Assembly (NCBI RefSeq): GCF_900090045.1
Contig: NC_041776.1
Location: 124,001-188,000, forward strand
Length of the DNA: 64,000 nt
Origin: Plasmodium malariae
Taxonomy: Eukaryota; Apicomplexa; Aconoidasida; Haemosporida; Plasmodiidae
Direction: 5' to 3'
This document shows positions 38,614 to 48,592 of this stretch, one piece after another (the first letter of the stretch is position 1; each line of letters starts with the position of its first letter). A program made the translations under genes and the position numbers. The notes below the pieces were generated by a model, which saw only the letters and a list, made by a program, of their open reading frames with translations, did no database searches and was not told the origin of the DNA.

Positions 38614-39279
38614 ATGCGTAGGCTTCCGAACATTATTGTTACGGGTGTGCCTGGGGTTGGCAAGACGACCTTGTGTGAGGAGCTAGTTGAGGTAATAAAT
38701 AAAGTAATAAAACAGAAAAATAAGAAATGGAAGAAAGAAGGAATGGAAGGCACTAAAGAAATAGGAGACGCAGAAGGAATGGAGAGAAGGGATTGCATTG
38801 ATTTGGTTGATGGAGTGGCTAGCGAGGAAGAAGGCAAAATGGTGCACGTCAATTTATCGCATATAATCAAAGAAGAAAGGCTGTACGAAGAGTACGATGA
38901 TAAACTAGATGCAAGTATCTACAATGAAGAGTTAGTAAATGATAGATTAAAAAAATTAGATATGGAAAAAAAAGGAGGTTATATTATAGATTTTCATGGT
39001 GTTAATTTTGTAAGGGACAAACATTTAATTGATCATATATTTCTGTTAACAATATCTACTAATAATTTATATGAACGTTTAGAAAAAAGAAATTATAGAA
39101 AAGAAAAAATTACGAATAATATTGAGTGTGAAATATTTCAAGTTATAAAAGAAGATATACTTGAACATTTTGAAGACGAAACAGTATTCACTGAACTGGA
39201 AAACAATGATTTGGATCAGTATGAGAAAAACATTAACACGATAAAGACTTGGGTACTCTCAAACATAAGATACTGGTAA
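38614..39279 (+). CDS. Adenylate kinase isoenzyme 6 (AK6/Fap7/hCINAP)
   Basis: Single-exon protein of 221 residues, starting at the first in-frame ATG (MRRLPNIIVTG). The P-loop GVPGVGKTT is at residues 11-19. The order LSHIIKEERLYEEYD, YIIDFHGVNF, LYERLEKRNYRKEKITNNIE and CEIFQVIKED matches human AK6 ([58 protein letters not shown]) closely. AK6/Fap7 is an atypical nuclear adenylate kinase and ATPase that binds uS11 (Rps14) and is needed for final 18S rRNA processing of the small ribosomal subunit. The only oddity is an insert of about 45 charged residues after the first helix (residues about 31-75, KKWKKEGMEGTKEI and onward), which is absent in the family. It is convergent with TFIIB. Confidence 0.95.
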   Translation: MRRLPNIIVTGVPGVGKTTLCEELVEVINKVIKQKNKKWKKEGMEGTKEIGDAEGMERRDCIDLVDGVASEEEGKMVHVNLSHIIKEERLYEEYDDKLDASIYNEELVNDRLKKLDMEKKGGYIIDFHGVNFVRDKHLIDHIFLLTISTNNLYERLEKRNYRKEKITNNIECEIFQVIKEDILEHFEDETVFTELENNDLDQYEKNINTIKTWVLSNIRYW

Positions 39280-39799
39280 CTGAAGTGATAATCGAAATGA
39301 TAACATGAGCAGCAACATGAGTGGTGGGGCGATTGTCGGTATGAGTGTCTGTACAAACAAGCTTGACCAGGATGAAAGACAGCCACTGACAACCACAGAA
39401 AAAAAAAAAAAAAAAAAAAAAAAAGAAAAAATAATAATTAAATAAAGTAAAATTAAAGATATATACATGCACAATCTTTACACCAACTGTTCATATATTA
39501 TTTTGTTTTCCCTTCTTCTACTTCGAAAATATAAATATTATAGTGCACGTACAAAAGAAACGAAGGGAAAAATGCCTCTCACGGACACAGGTACGAAGGC
39601 ATGAACTTCCACATATGTATATATATGTATGTACATATATGCACATGTATGTATATGTTTACACGTGCGCCTACTTTCTTTCCGCTACCATGAATCCACC
39701 GGAAAATCTCTTCCCATCATTCACTATAAAAAATTTAGTCCCTAATGCATAATTTACAGTTTACACATCACATAACATATAGCACAGTTTACTGTTTAT

Positions 39800-39834
<35 letters not shown>

Positions 39835-39901
39835 TTGATTCGTGTGTTACCGCTTCAAATGGTATATTTTCACAAATAAAAATGATTAAATTTTGGACGT
39901 T

Positions 39902-39937
<36 letters not shown>

Positions 39938-40306
39938 ATCTAATAAAACTAAAGAAGCTAAATTGAACTAAACAAAAGTAAACTAAACTAAATGAACCTT
40001 ACTAAACGAGTGCTTCACCACAAATGTGTTGTCATTTAAACGGGGAAGAGACACATAAACGGATTCAAATACACATACGAGTGCACACTTATGGAAGTGG
40101 GCATGAAAACTAATTTTCGTTATGTGCAAACTGGTAGGTGATAAAATGTATGCTTCTTCTGAGTGAACATGGGCACAGGGGTGTACAACATGTATTAGGA
40201 GAGGTCTCTCCCTCAAGTGACTTTGTTGCGCACATTCTTATATGTGTATACGCATTATATGTATAAGTGAACTATGCAGTGTACCTCTTTGCCTCCCATG
40301 CTTCTC
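39280..40306. other. Intergenic between convergent AK6 and TFIIB
   Basis: Holds an A run (39399-39424), a 34-base T run (39800-39833) and a 32-base A run (39904-39936). No protein-like frame recognised on either strand. Confidence 0.5.
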
Positions 40307-41818
40307 TTATTTAAGTTTCTTCTTCTTTTCGTCGCTTAGGTATTTATGCTTTAGTAGGGATAACTTAACACTATTATCCTTCAAATAGCACTTAGGGAGT
40401 ATGTAAGTAGCTGCATTTAATAACTCCTTAAACGTGGTCTTCAAAGTGTTTGTAGTTACACCACACACAGATGCTATTTGCGATAAATTTGGTAATTTCA
40501 CATTGTTCTCTTCAGTTGTATTTAATTCAACAATTAAATGAATGGATCCTCCACATAATGAATTCAACCTATGAGATGTAGTTATTAACGTGGTAGCCTT
40601 TTTAACGACATACTCAATTGCTTCTATAAGTTCTACTGATAATTGTAATCTATTAGACAAGGAATATATAAGATGTGAAATATTTTCATTGTATACAAAT
40701 GCTCTTGTAGGTAACACCTTTTTTAATTTATTTATAGTTTTTCCCAAATCCTTCTCTTTATAGGACCTATCAAATGTTATCAACTCTTTAATACTTTTTA
40801 TATGCCCTGCTTCTCTACATGCTAAGTACACCACAGCTAGCATGTTCAAATTGTTTATGCGGTTTTTCAGCTGCTCCATTTCCTAAAAAAAAAAAGTTAG
40901 CGGTACATTTAGACATGACGAGATACAAACACAAACAGATACAACTGCAAACGGATATAACCACGAACAGATACAACTGCAAACGGATATAACCACGAAC
41001 AGATACAACTGCAAACGGATATAACCACGAACAGATACAACTGCAAACGGATATAACCACGAACAGATACAACTGCAAACGGATATAACCACGAACAGAT
41101 ACAACTGCAAACGGATATAACCACGAACAGATACAACTGCAAACGGATATAACCAACAAACAGCTGCAACTGATATAACAACGATACAACTGCAAACGGA
41201 TATAACCACAGATACAACTGCAAACGGATATAACCACAAACAGATACAACTGCAAACGGATATAACCACGAACAGATGCAACTACACACGGGTGGGAACA
41301 CGTGTACACTTGTTTGTTGTTTCTCCTCCTCCTTCCCCTCTCTATCTTGTCATTACTTCCTACCTGCAATTCCTTTGTTATTTCTTTAGCCCGCTCAATA
41401 ACATTGCTCCTTAGATAAAATGTTTCACATATTAATTTTAAAATGTTAAAAGCTGATAGTAATGTTTGATCATTTTTATTAATTTGCGTCATCATATTCA
41501 AATGTTGTAGTTTTTTGCTAGACTTAATAAAAGTAGTACTTGTTATATTATTCTCTAACCATATATCACTTATCTCACCTACTCTATTTCTATCAATACT
41601 TTTAGGTTGTCCATCATTGCTAAAGTTGCGCCATTCTTGCTCCTCTGATAAAATATGACTTTCTACTACTAGTCCACAAGCATTGCATATCTGCGTACCT
41701 TCACTTGTGTCACATATAACTATTCCTTTTTCCTTGCAATCAGGGCAAAATTCATTTCTGTTAGTCCGAAAAGACTTAAACAACTTTCGTTTTATGATAC
41801 TCCTTTCGTTGTTTGACT
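40307..41818 (-). CDS. Transcription initiation factor TFIIB, 5' exon not located
   Basis: General RNA polymerase II factor. Two exons are clear: 41818-41364 and 40882-40307, joined in phase 0 (ELQ to EMEQL). The N-terminal zinc ribbon CPDC-x17-CNACG is followed by SEEQEWRNFSND (the B-reader/linker), RVGEISDIW and then the first cyclin fold. Exon 2 continues NMLAVVYLACREAGHIKSIKEL and has a second cyclin-like repeat with LPNLSQIASVCGVTTNTLKTTFKEL, the recognition-helix region. About 342 residues are visible, near the usual 310-360. No ATG is in frame between the stop codon upstream and the zinc ribbon, so translation must start in another exon joined at an acceptor near 41819 (CTTAATAG). An ATG at about 41855 is in the wrong frame. 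The 481-bp intron is filled by a 32-bp minisatellite. Confidence 0.92.
40925..41283. repeat. 32-bp minisatellite filling the TFIIB intron
   Basis: About 11 copies of a 32-bp unit built from GATACAACTGCAAACGGATA and TAACCACGAACA, the last units shortened. It occupies most of the intron between the two TFIIB exons. Because 32 is not a multiple of three, the minus-strand frames rotate through the array, yet all three stay open over about 390 bp. Confidence 0.95.
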
Positions 41819-42059
41819 CTATTAAGCGGAAAATATGTGCAATGATTGTTCATGTCGTACGGGTGCTTAACAGAAGAACGCAAGTAAGGGCTTGTATATA
41901 TATACACCATGCATGATATGCACAATATGCACACTATTTAAGCTTATGCGCCCATGTAACCGGTCGTCTAACACGCAGATGTACACCAACTTGCAAACTC
42001 TAGTTTGTACGAACGTAACCCACTTGCTAAGCTCCCCTTCACCCCAAAAAAAAAAAAAA

Positions 42060-42222
42060 AAAAGGGTAAAAAAAGGGTAAAAAAGGGTAAAAAATGGGTA
42101 AAAAGGTAAAAATGGGTAAAAAATGGGTAAAAAAAGGGTAAAAAAAGGGTAAAAAATGGGTAAAAAATGGGTAAAAAAAGGGTAAAAAATGGGTAAAAAA
42201 AGGGTAAAAAAAGGGTAAAAAA
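42060..42222. repeat. GGGTAAAAA-type tandem repeat
   Basis: About 16 imperfect copies of AAAAAAGGGTA / AAAAATGGGTA, 9-11 bp. It resembles but does not equal the Plasmodium telomere unit GGGTTYA and lies inside the chromosome, upstream of TFIIB. Confidence 0.9.
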
Positions 42223-42414
42223 AGAGAACTACATATTATATACATATTTATGTATGTATATACGTATGTACGTATGCATGTACGCATCGTCGCACAAACT
42301 CGGGTAGTAACTGCAAATTACCAACATTCACGGGAATGGGCTTATCTTGGGAAGAACTAATTGCCAATTTTTTATTATAAAACGATGACATTTCTATTTT
42401 TTCATTTTTCAATT

Positions 42415-42530
42415 GTTCCGATTGTTTTGACTGTTCCGATTGTTTTGACTGTTCCGATTGTTTTGACTGTTCCTATTGTTTTGACTGTTCCGATTGTTTT
42501 GACTGTTTCGATTATTTCGATTGCTTCAAC
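42415..42530. repeat. 18-bp tandem repeat
   Basis: About six copies of GTTCCGATTGTTTTGACT. On the minus strand it reads SKQSEQ repeats in frame with the protein-like island at 42300-42410, but one unit (CCTATTG) puts a stop in that frame. Confidence 0.9.
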
Positions 42531-42715
42531 ACTTTTGTTATTTCTGATGTTTTTGATGTTTTTATTTTAAATATTTTCAAATTTTAGGTTCGTCTGACAG
42601 TTTGCTAATCCATCAGCGAACTTGTTATGCTGGTTTGAGGGCGCACAGAAAGAATGTACTGTGGCTGCTCATTGGGTATGACGTGCACGGATATACACAT
42701 GCACACACACATGTA

Positions 42716-42760
<45 letters not shown>

Positions 42761-42961
42761 GTAGGTATACGAGTATATATTTACGCATATGTATACTTGC
42801 GTGTATACACATTCAATATTTTTATATAAACGTCTGGAGAACTCTAAGCTTTTTTTTTTTTTTTTTTTTTTTTAATATTCTACTTGGTCTCTGAAGGAAT
42901 ATATTTCTGTTTCGCCTTCAGCCAATAGGCATATTTTTGCGCGCCACGAGGATAAGGGACG

Positions 42962-43085
42962 TATATATATATGCAAATGTATATATATATGTAAATGTAT
43001 ATATATATGTAAATGTATATATATATGTAAATGTATATATATATGTAAATGTATATATATATGTAAATGTATATATATATGTATA
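42962..43085. repeat. 16-bp tandem repeat TATATATATGTAAATG
   Basis: About seven copies of a TA-rich 16-bp unit; open frames across it on both strands (VNVYIY, HLHIYI) are repeat artefacts. Confidence 0.9.
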
Positions 43086-43732
43086 CATGTATGTGTACAT
43101 ATGTATACATGTGAGATGTTGTTACTTGAGCCCCGCCATAATACTACACATGTCAAGTTTGCTTAAAAATGGAAAGTTAAATTTTTACTGACCAATTTTG
43201 CAGTTATGCGGAGAATAATGTTTGCATAACAGCGTATACGTAATAAAAAATTGAAGATAAAAAACAATAGGTAAGCGGTAAAATAGCAAAAAGGAAAAAA
43301 AAAATTTAAATTTAAATTGTTATTGAAATTGTTATTGAAATTGAAATTGTTATTGAAATTGAAATTAAAATTGATATTGAAATTAAAATTGAAATTAAAA
43401 TTTAAATTGTTATTGAAATTAAAATTGAAATTAAAATTGATATTGAAATTAAAATTGATATTGAAATTAAAATCAATGAAAAGCAAAAAAGCATTAAAAT
43501 ACAATGAAGCCATAAAATGCAGTGAAGCAACTGTAAAAACAGAATGCGACAATGATAAGAAGCAAAAGAACCCCAAAAAAATATTGCAGCAAAGTAATGT
43601 TCTTCTCCTTATTGCAAAAAAATGTTAATCTGTTTTGTTTTATACAAATAAAATATTAATTTTCTCAAATTAAGTTTCCTATTATTTTAAAATGTTCGGT
43701 TAAGTCAAAAATAAACAAATTTGTTTAAAAAA

Positions 43733-43867
43733 AATGCGGAAAATAGAAAATGAATGGGGTATGGGAACTATATGCGAAGTGGCGTACAGGAAAGTTATAA
43801 GTAAAAAGGGAATTAACAAAACAAAGGAATGGTATAAAAAAAAAATGGCGGAACGAATTAGAGGGTA
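43733..43867 (+). CDS. Short protein-like frame, 44 codons or an exon
   Basis: ATG 43733 to TAA 43865-43867. It reads MRKIENEWGMGTICEVAYRK, then a Lys-rich helix and MAERIRG, far more balanced than surrounding DNA (note Trp, Met, Gly and Cys use). It is preceded by an in-frame stop. The end AGAGG|GTAAAAAT is also a fair splice donor in phase 2, so this may be the first exon of a longer gene. The antisense reading is hydrophobic and less convincing. Family not recognised. Confidence 0.35.
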
Positions 43868-44149
43868 AAAATATATATATATACATACATATATATGGTT
43901 AATAAGCTGGCACATAATTTTGTAAAGTTATCTATCGCGCTACTTTTGTGAACTTACTATTATACATATGTACATGGATATGCATACATATATGCATATA
44001 TGTACGTATATAAATGTTTATATGTGCATGTACAATTATGTGCTAATCTTGTTCGAAAAATGTAACAATTGTTGGGGGGTAAATATATGTACAAATATAA
44101 AAAAAAAAAAAAAGAAAAAAAAAAAAAGATAGATGGATATATAGATAGA

Positions 44150-46480
44150 TAGATAGATAGACAGATAGAACGAAATTTTTGCAATTGTTCCTTATTTCCG
44201 TTAAATTGACAAAGCATCCATTTTAACACCTGTTTGAGAATTACTTGGAAGTAATATATTTCGTTAATTTTAAAATTATGCTTTTTAAATCTTTTACGTA
44301 AAGATGGACCAAAAGCGGTGAATGAGTAAATAAGCATTTATGTTGTGCATATATATGTATATATGCGTATATGTATATATGCGTATATGTATGTATGCGT
44401 ATATGTATGTATGCGTATATGTATATACATAAACATGGCTGAGCGTGCATAAAACTCCTTCAAGGCTAACGCTGCACAGAAGGTGGGGTGTTGTCGCTTT
44501 AACTTCGATCGTATAATGTTTCCCTTATGAAGGGAAAAAAAAAAGTATGCAGTAGTAGTAGTAGTAGTGGCAGTAGTAGCAGTAGTAGTGGTAGTAGTAG
44601 TAGTAGTAGTGGCAGTAGTAGCAGTAGTAGTGGTAGTAGTAGTAGTAGTAGTGGCAGTAGTAGCAGTAGTAGTGGTAGTAGTAGTAGTAGTAGTAGTGGC
44701 AGTAGTAGCAGTAGTAGTGGTAGTACATAAGTTAGTACACATGTTGAGTATGTGCAGGATGCACGTTATCAATGTGGCAGTGTATAATGTTTATGTACTA
44801 TGTGCTATCTTTGTTATGTTTGCCTCTTTTTTTTTTTTTTTTTTTTTTACTCATTATTCTGTAGTGTTACTCATATATATGGACAACAACGTGTTAATAA
44901 GGCTATTTTACAGAATAAATCGTATTTCTTAGAAAATTAATTTTATCAAATGGCTCCGTATTTATATATACATATGCATGTATATATGTGCATATACATA
45001 TGCATATATACCAAACATATATACTTGTAACTAGTCAACGAGGTTACATAAACCAAATCTGTTTAATTAGTTACGCTAATAAAATAAAAAAAAAAGAAAA
45101 AAAAAAATTTAAGAGAATTTAACACTCTACAGTGAAATCAATTAGCTGTGTATTTGCTAAAATGTGTTAGTAGCTCTAACGAGTATGTGTGTTTAACATT
45201 TACACATAATGAAGGTATCCTACCTTATGCTTATATTTTTATCCCCTTTTTTTAATAAAAAAATAAAAGAATGCGTATGCAAAATTGTAAAAAAAAAAAA
45301 AAAAAAAAACTTGGATATGTTTTTCCTAGAACAACAAAGTGTATGCGATCAAGTATTATGAGTACGTGTGTGTGCATGATGCAATAAATAAAAAGTGACA
45401 ATGCGCAAAAGCAGAACTTACTTAGTAATTCAGCAAGATAAGCAGCGGTATATATATTTCTTTGCGAATAACACATGCAAAAATAAGTTAAAAATGTGCA
45501 TGAATGACTGAAAAAACAAATATGGGCGCAGATAAACAGTGAGTTCAAGTGCACGAATAAAAGAAGCCGCTCAAATAACATACAACTGCACGTACGTGTG
45601 CAATACATACATACATACTTACTTATCTGTATATATGTACGTATCAACCGCTTGCGCATGAATGTATATATGTATATATGCTATGTGAGTATAACACATC
45701 ATAAAAAGCTAAACTGACATCTACTGTACTCAAAAAGAAAGAAAAAAGAAATATCTCGCAGTGGGGGTAACATAACAGCCTTTTTTTTTTTTTTTTTTTA
45801 AGCACTTTCTCCAAGCAAACATGCGTATATAAATATATACATATGAACACGTAAATGTATATATAGAAACACGTAAATGTATATATAGAAACACGTAAAT
45901 GTATATATAGAAACACGTAAGTAAATAAATAAATAAATAAATAAATATGTATATATAAAATGACGTGTGCGCGAGGCGTGTCTTCATTTATATGCCTTGC
46001 ATATGAAAAACAGAAAAAAAATGTGCACACACAATGTACATATAGCAGGGATGAACCCACGGATGTGTGCATACAAGTATGCGTTCATGCGCGTGCTTCT
46101 CTGAACATGCCTTACTCGTAAACGGTATATATGTGTGTATGTATGTATATATGTATGTTCGTACGTACATGTGCAGTTCGCTCATATATATGCACATGTA
46201 CAAGCATTCAATACACGCCCGCAAATGGCAAGAGAAAATTTATTTTTTTTTAAAATGGTACTCTCTGTTACCATTAAATAATATACAGTAAAAATCATAT
46301 GCCAAATATAATATCATGTTGTAATGATTATTTATTCGTTTTGTTAATTCACTGATGAGCTTCTTTACTAACACAAAGAAATTTTTTGCTTTGTCGAATT
46401 TCTTTACATGGTTTGTTCGAACACTGTAGATAATTGCCACTGGCACAGGAATGTAAATCAGAATTTATTTTCTACAATGT
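44150..46480 (-). other. Minus-strand exon-like islands, gene not assembled
   Basis: Three minus-strand islands look coding. 46440-46255 reads NHVKKFDKAKNFFVLVKKL and then SELTKRINNHYNMILYLAYD. 45520-45424 has an acceptor TTTTTTCAG, protein IYTAAYLAELL and a strong GTAAGT donor. 44320-44170 reads FGPSLRKRFKKHNFKINEI, then LKWMLCQFNGNKEQLQKF. A donor at about 46270 (phase 2) would fit the second island. I could not place the start, the end or all junctions, and no family is recognised. Between islands are AT repeats and the AGT triplet array. Confidence 0.35.
44547..44728. repeat. AGT/GGC/AGC trinucleotide array
   Basis: About 60 triplets, mostly AGT with regularly spaced GGC, AGC and GGT, giving a higher-order period of about 42-45 bp. 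Open in all frames (poly-Ser/Gly, poly-Val/Ala, poly-Thr on the other strand) and flanked by no convincing exon, so I treat it as non-coding. Confidence 0.9.
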
Positions 46481-46864
46481 TCATTACTTTTTTGTCTTAA
46501 AAAATAAAAAAAAAAATATATATATATATATATATATGCATGTAAGTAAGTATATATATATGCATGCATATATATACATAATTAACTGTTAGTCGGGGAA
46601 AGAAGCGCGACAAGCGCTAGCAAAAATGTGAACACATGTATGTGCTTAGATATATATATATATATATATGACATATACCTCTCATGCACTTGTGCGTATA
46701 TATGTGCAATTTGTCATTACATTATATATATATATGCACATATGTAATATATATATCAATATGCGAGCTACATTTTTATGTGTACTAGTAGAGGCGCATT
46801 ATGTACACATGTGTAGCAAAGAGTGACAAGGAAGAGGAAAAAAAAAAAAAAAAAAAAAAAATGC

Positions 46865-46975
46865 GCATAGGCAATAAACAAGATATGTATATGCAATAAA
46901 TAAGATATGTATATGCAATAAATAAGATATGTATATGCAATAAATAAGATATGTATATGCAATAAATAAGTATGT
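46865..46975. repeat. 21-bp tandem repeat
   Basis: About five copies of AATAAGATATGTATATGCAAT next to a 26-base A run, in a non-coding stretch. The minus-strand Tyr/Ile/Leu frame across it is an artefact. Confidence 0.85.
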
Positions 46976-47185
46976 AATGCAAAAAATATGATACGCAAAC
47001 GCAAAAAATATAATAATTGAAAAAGTTAAGATGAGAAAAAAAAAGATATAAACAAAAAGAGCACGTCTTTGTCGCAGTTTTTATAGAACACTTTTTTTAA
47101 TATCATCCCCCTTTCAATTCATTGTATCTTTCTTCTTTTTAATACTTCCATTTTTAAGAAGTTAAAAAAAAAAAAAAAAAAAAAA

Positions 47186-47971
47186 CTAGAAGAGGTACCA
47201 TTTTTCAATTTTAATGAACGCTTTCCACTGCCGCTCCTTTTCTCATGCACACACATATATATATATATATGTACACATGCATATATATATATATGCTTAT
47301 GTGTACATAAAATATATGTGAAAAATTTTAAATTTATACAGCTAATAATTGGAAGAAGTAAATTTATTATTCGTTTATCGTTACGAATTATTTATTATCA
47401 TTATTTAATATCATTATTTAATATCATTATTTATTATTATTATTTATTATCATTATTTATTATCATTATTTATTATCATTATTTATTATCATTATTTATT
47501 ATCATTATTTAATATCATTATTTAATATCATTATTTATTATCATTATTTAATATCATTTTTTATTATCATATTTTCTTATCATATATTATTATCGTATTT
47601 TATTATCGTATTTTATTAATTTACTCTTTTTTTTATGCCCTTCCAGTTTATCTTTTAACATATAACTATGTGCGCCCTGTGTTAAAAGCCGCGCATACGT
47701 TAAAAATTCCATCTACAAGGTTTTCGCTTTTTATATGTTTACGTTATCATACGTACATGCATAGGTATATATTTCTGCATATACGTACATACATATGTGC
47801 ATACGTTATACACAAAACTACTTCAAAAGTTGAGCTCGCTATCCTATCGATTATATACCCAAATTTACGATCATTTTCCTCCCCTATTCGTGCTTTTGTT
47901 TTTGCTTCTTTCTTTTCTTGTTCGTTTAACCGGGTAAAATTTATTAGCCGCTTTATATAAGCAGAATTCAT
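47186..47971 (-). CDS. Small basic protein, three exons, family not recognised
   Basis: Exons 47971-47822 (phase 0 donor GTAGTT), 47676-47625 (acceptor TTTTAACACAG, donor GTAAAT) and 47241-47186; phases agree, giving about 85 residues. Exon 1 is plainly coding: MNSAYIKRLINFTRLNEQEK, then RIGEENDRKFGYIIDRIASS. Exon 2 reads AHSYMLKDKLEGHKKK and exon 3 ERQWKAFIKIEKWYLF before TAG. The protein is strongly basic, probably helical, and has no signal peptide or membrane segment. I do not recognise the family. It is divergent from the CAF-1 p55 gene, with about 620 bp between the start codons, including a 14-bp minisatellite. The third exon's acceptor (GCATGAG) lacks a T tract, so the tail is less sure than exon 1. 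Confidence 0.55.
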
Positions 47972-48289
47972 AGCGCAAAAGAAAAAAAAAAAAAAAAAAA
48001 AAAAAAAGCAAACAAACAAAAATAAATAAATAAAATAAAGCCCACAAACGAGCTTACACAAAAGAACATACATCACTTACATAACTTAGATAGCACAATA
48101 TTTTCCCCCTTTTTTGCTGACATTTGTATGTTGCCTAGCGCGCCACAGTGTTCCTGCCTTTTCTTTGTATATCCCCCATTTGATAGTTTTTTTAATACAC
48201 AAGTAGAGGCCAATCTTTACCTTACTTCTTTTTCTGCATACAGACTCATATTGTTTACCCTTCACCGTATTCGCATCATCCATCACACA

Positions 48290-48495
48290 TAGAGAATTAT
48301 ACGTAGCGAATTATACGTAGCGAATTATACGTAGCGAATTATACGTAGCGAATTATACGTAGCGAATTATACGTAGCGAATTATACGTAGCGAATTATAC
48401 GTAGCGAATTATACGTAGCGAATTATACGTAGCGAATTATACGTAGCGAATTATACGTAGCGAGTTACACATAGCGAGTTACACATAGCGAGTTA
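48290..48495. repeat. 14-bp minisatellite upstream of CAF-1 p55
   Basis: About 14 copies of GCGAATTATACGTA, the last two or three changed to GCGAGTTACACATA. It ends about 100 bp before the CAF-1 p55 ATG, so it lies in its promoter or leader, and in the shared region with the divergent small gene. Confidence 0.95.
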
Positions 48496-48592
48496 CACTT
48501 GTGAGAATAAAAGGCTATCCCCCTACGACGTGCACACGACCACCCCACATCAGTACTCCACTGACTGCTTCTACGCAACAGCTCCACCACCC

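Larger units (their letters stand above)
42300..43870. other. Cluster of exon-like islands, gene not assembled
   Basis: Islands of balanced composition stand out from the repeats around them: 42300-42410, 42588-42675, 42905-42960, 43110-43180, 43476-43625 and 43733-43867. Plus-strand readings include [20 protein letters not shown] (after a strong acceptor CAAATTTTAG at 42587, before donor GTATGA) and the frames ICEVAYRKVISKKGINKTKE and KTECDNDKKQKNPKKILQQ. Minus-strand readings of the first islands are also protein-like (LAISSSQDKPIPVNVGNLQL at 42300-42410; [17 protein letters not shown] ending about 42612). I could not chain them with agreeing phases on either strand. One or two small multi-exon genes are likely here. 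Confidence 0.35.

Noticed and set aside
40815..41783. Single long minus frame that reads from TFIIB through its intron
   Set aside because: It is open only because of the 32-bp repeat and enters the second exon in the wrong frame; the spliced model restores the conserved cyclin fold.
44338..44932. Poly-Thr, poly-Ser/Gly and poly-Val/Ala frames
   Set aside because: Triplet array open in every frame; no flanking protein-like exon joins it.
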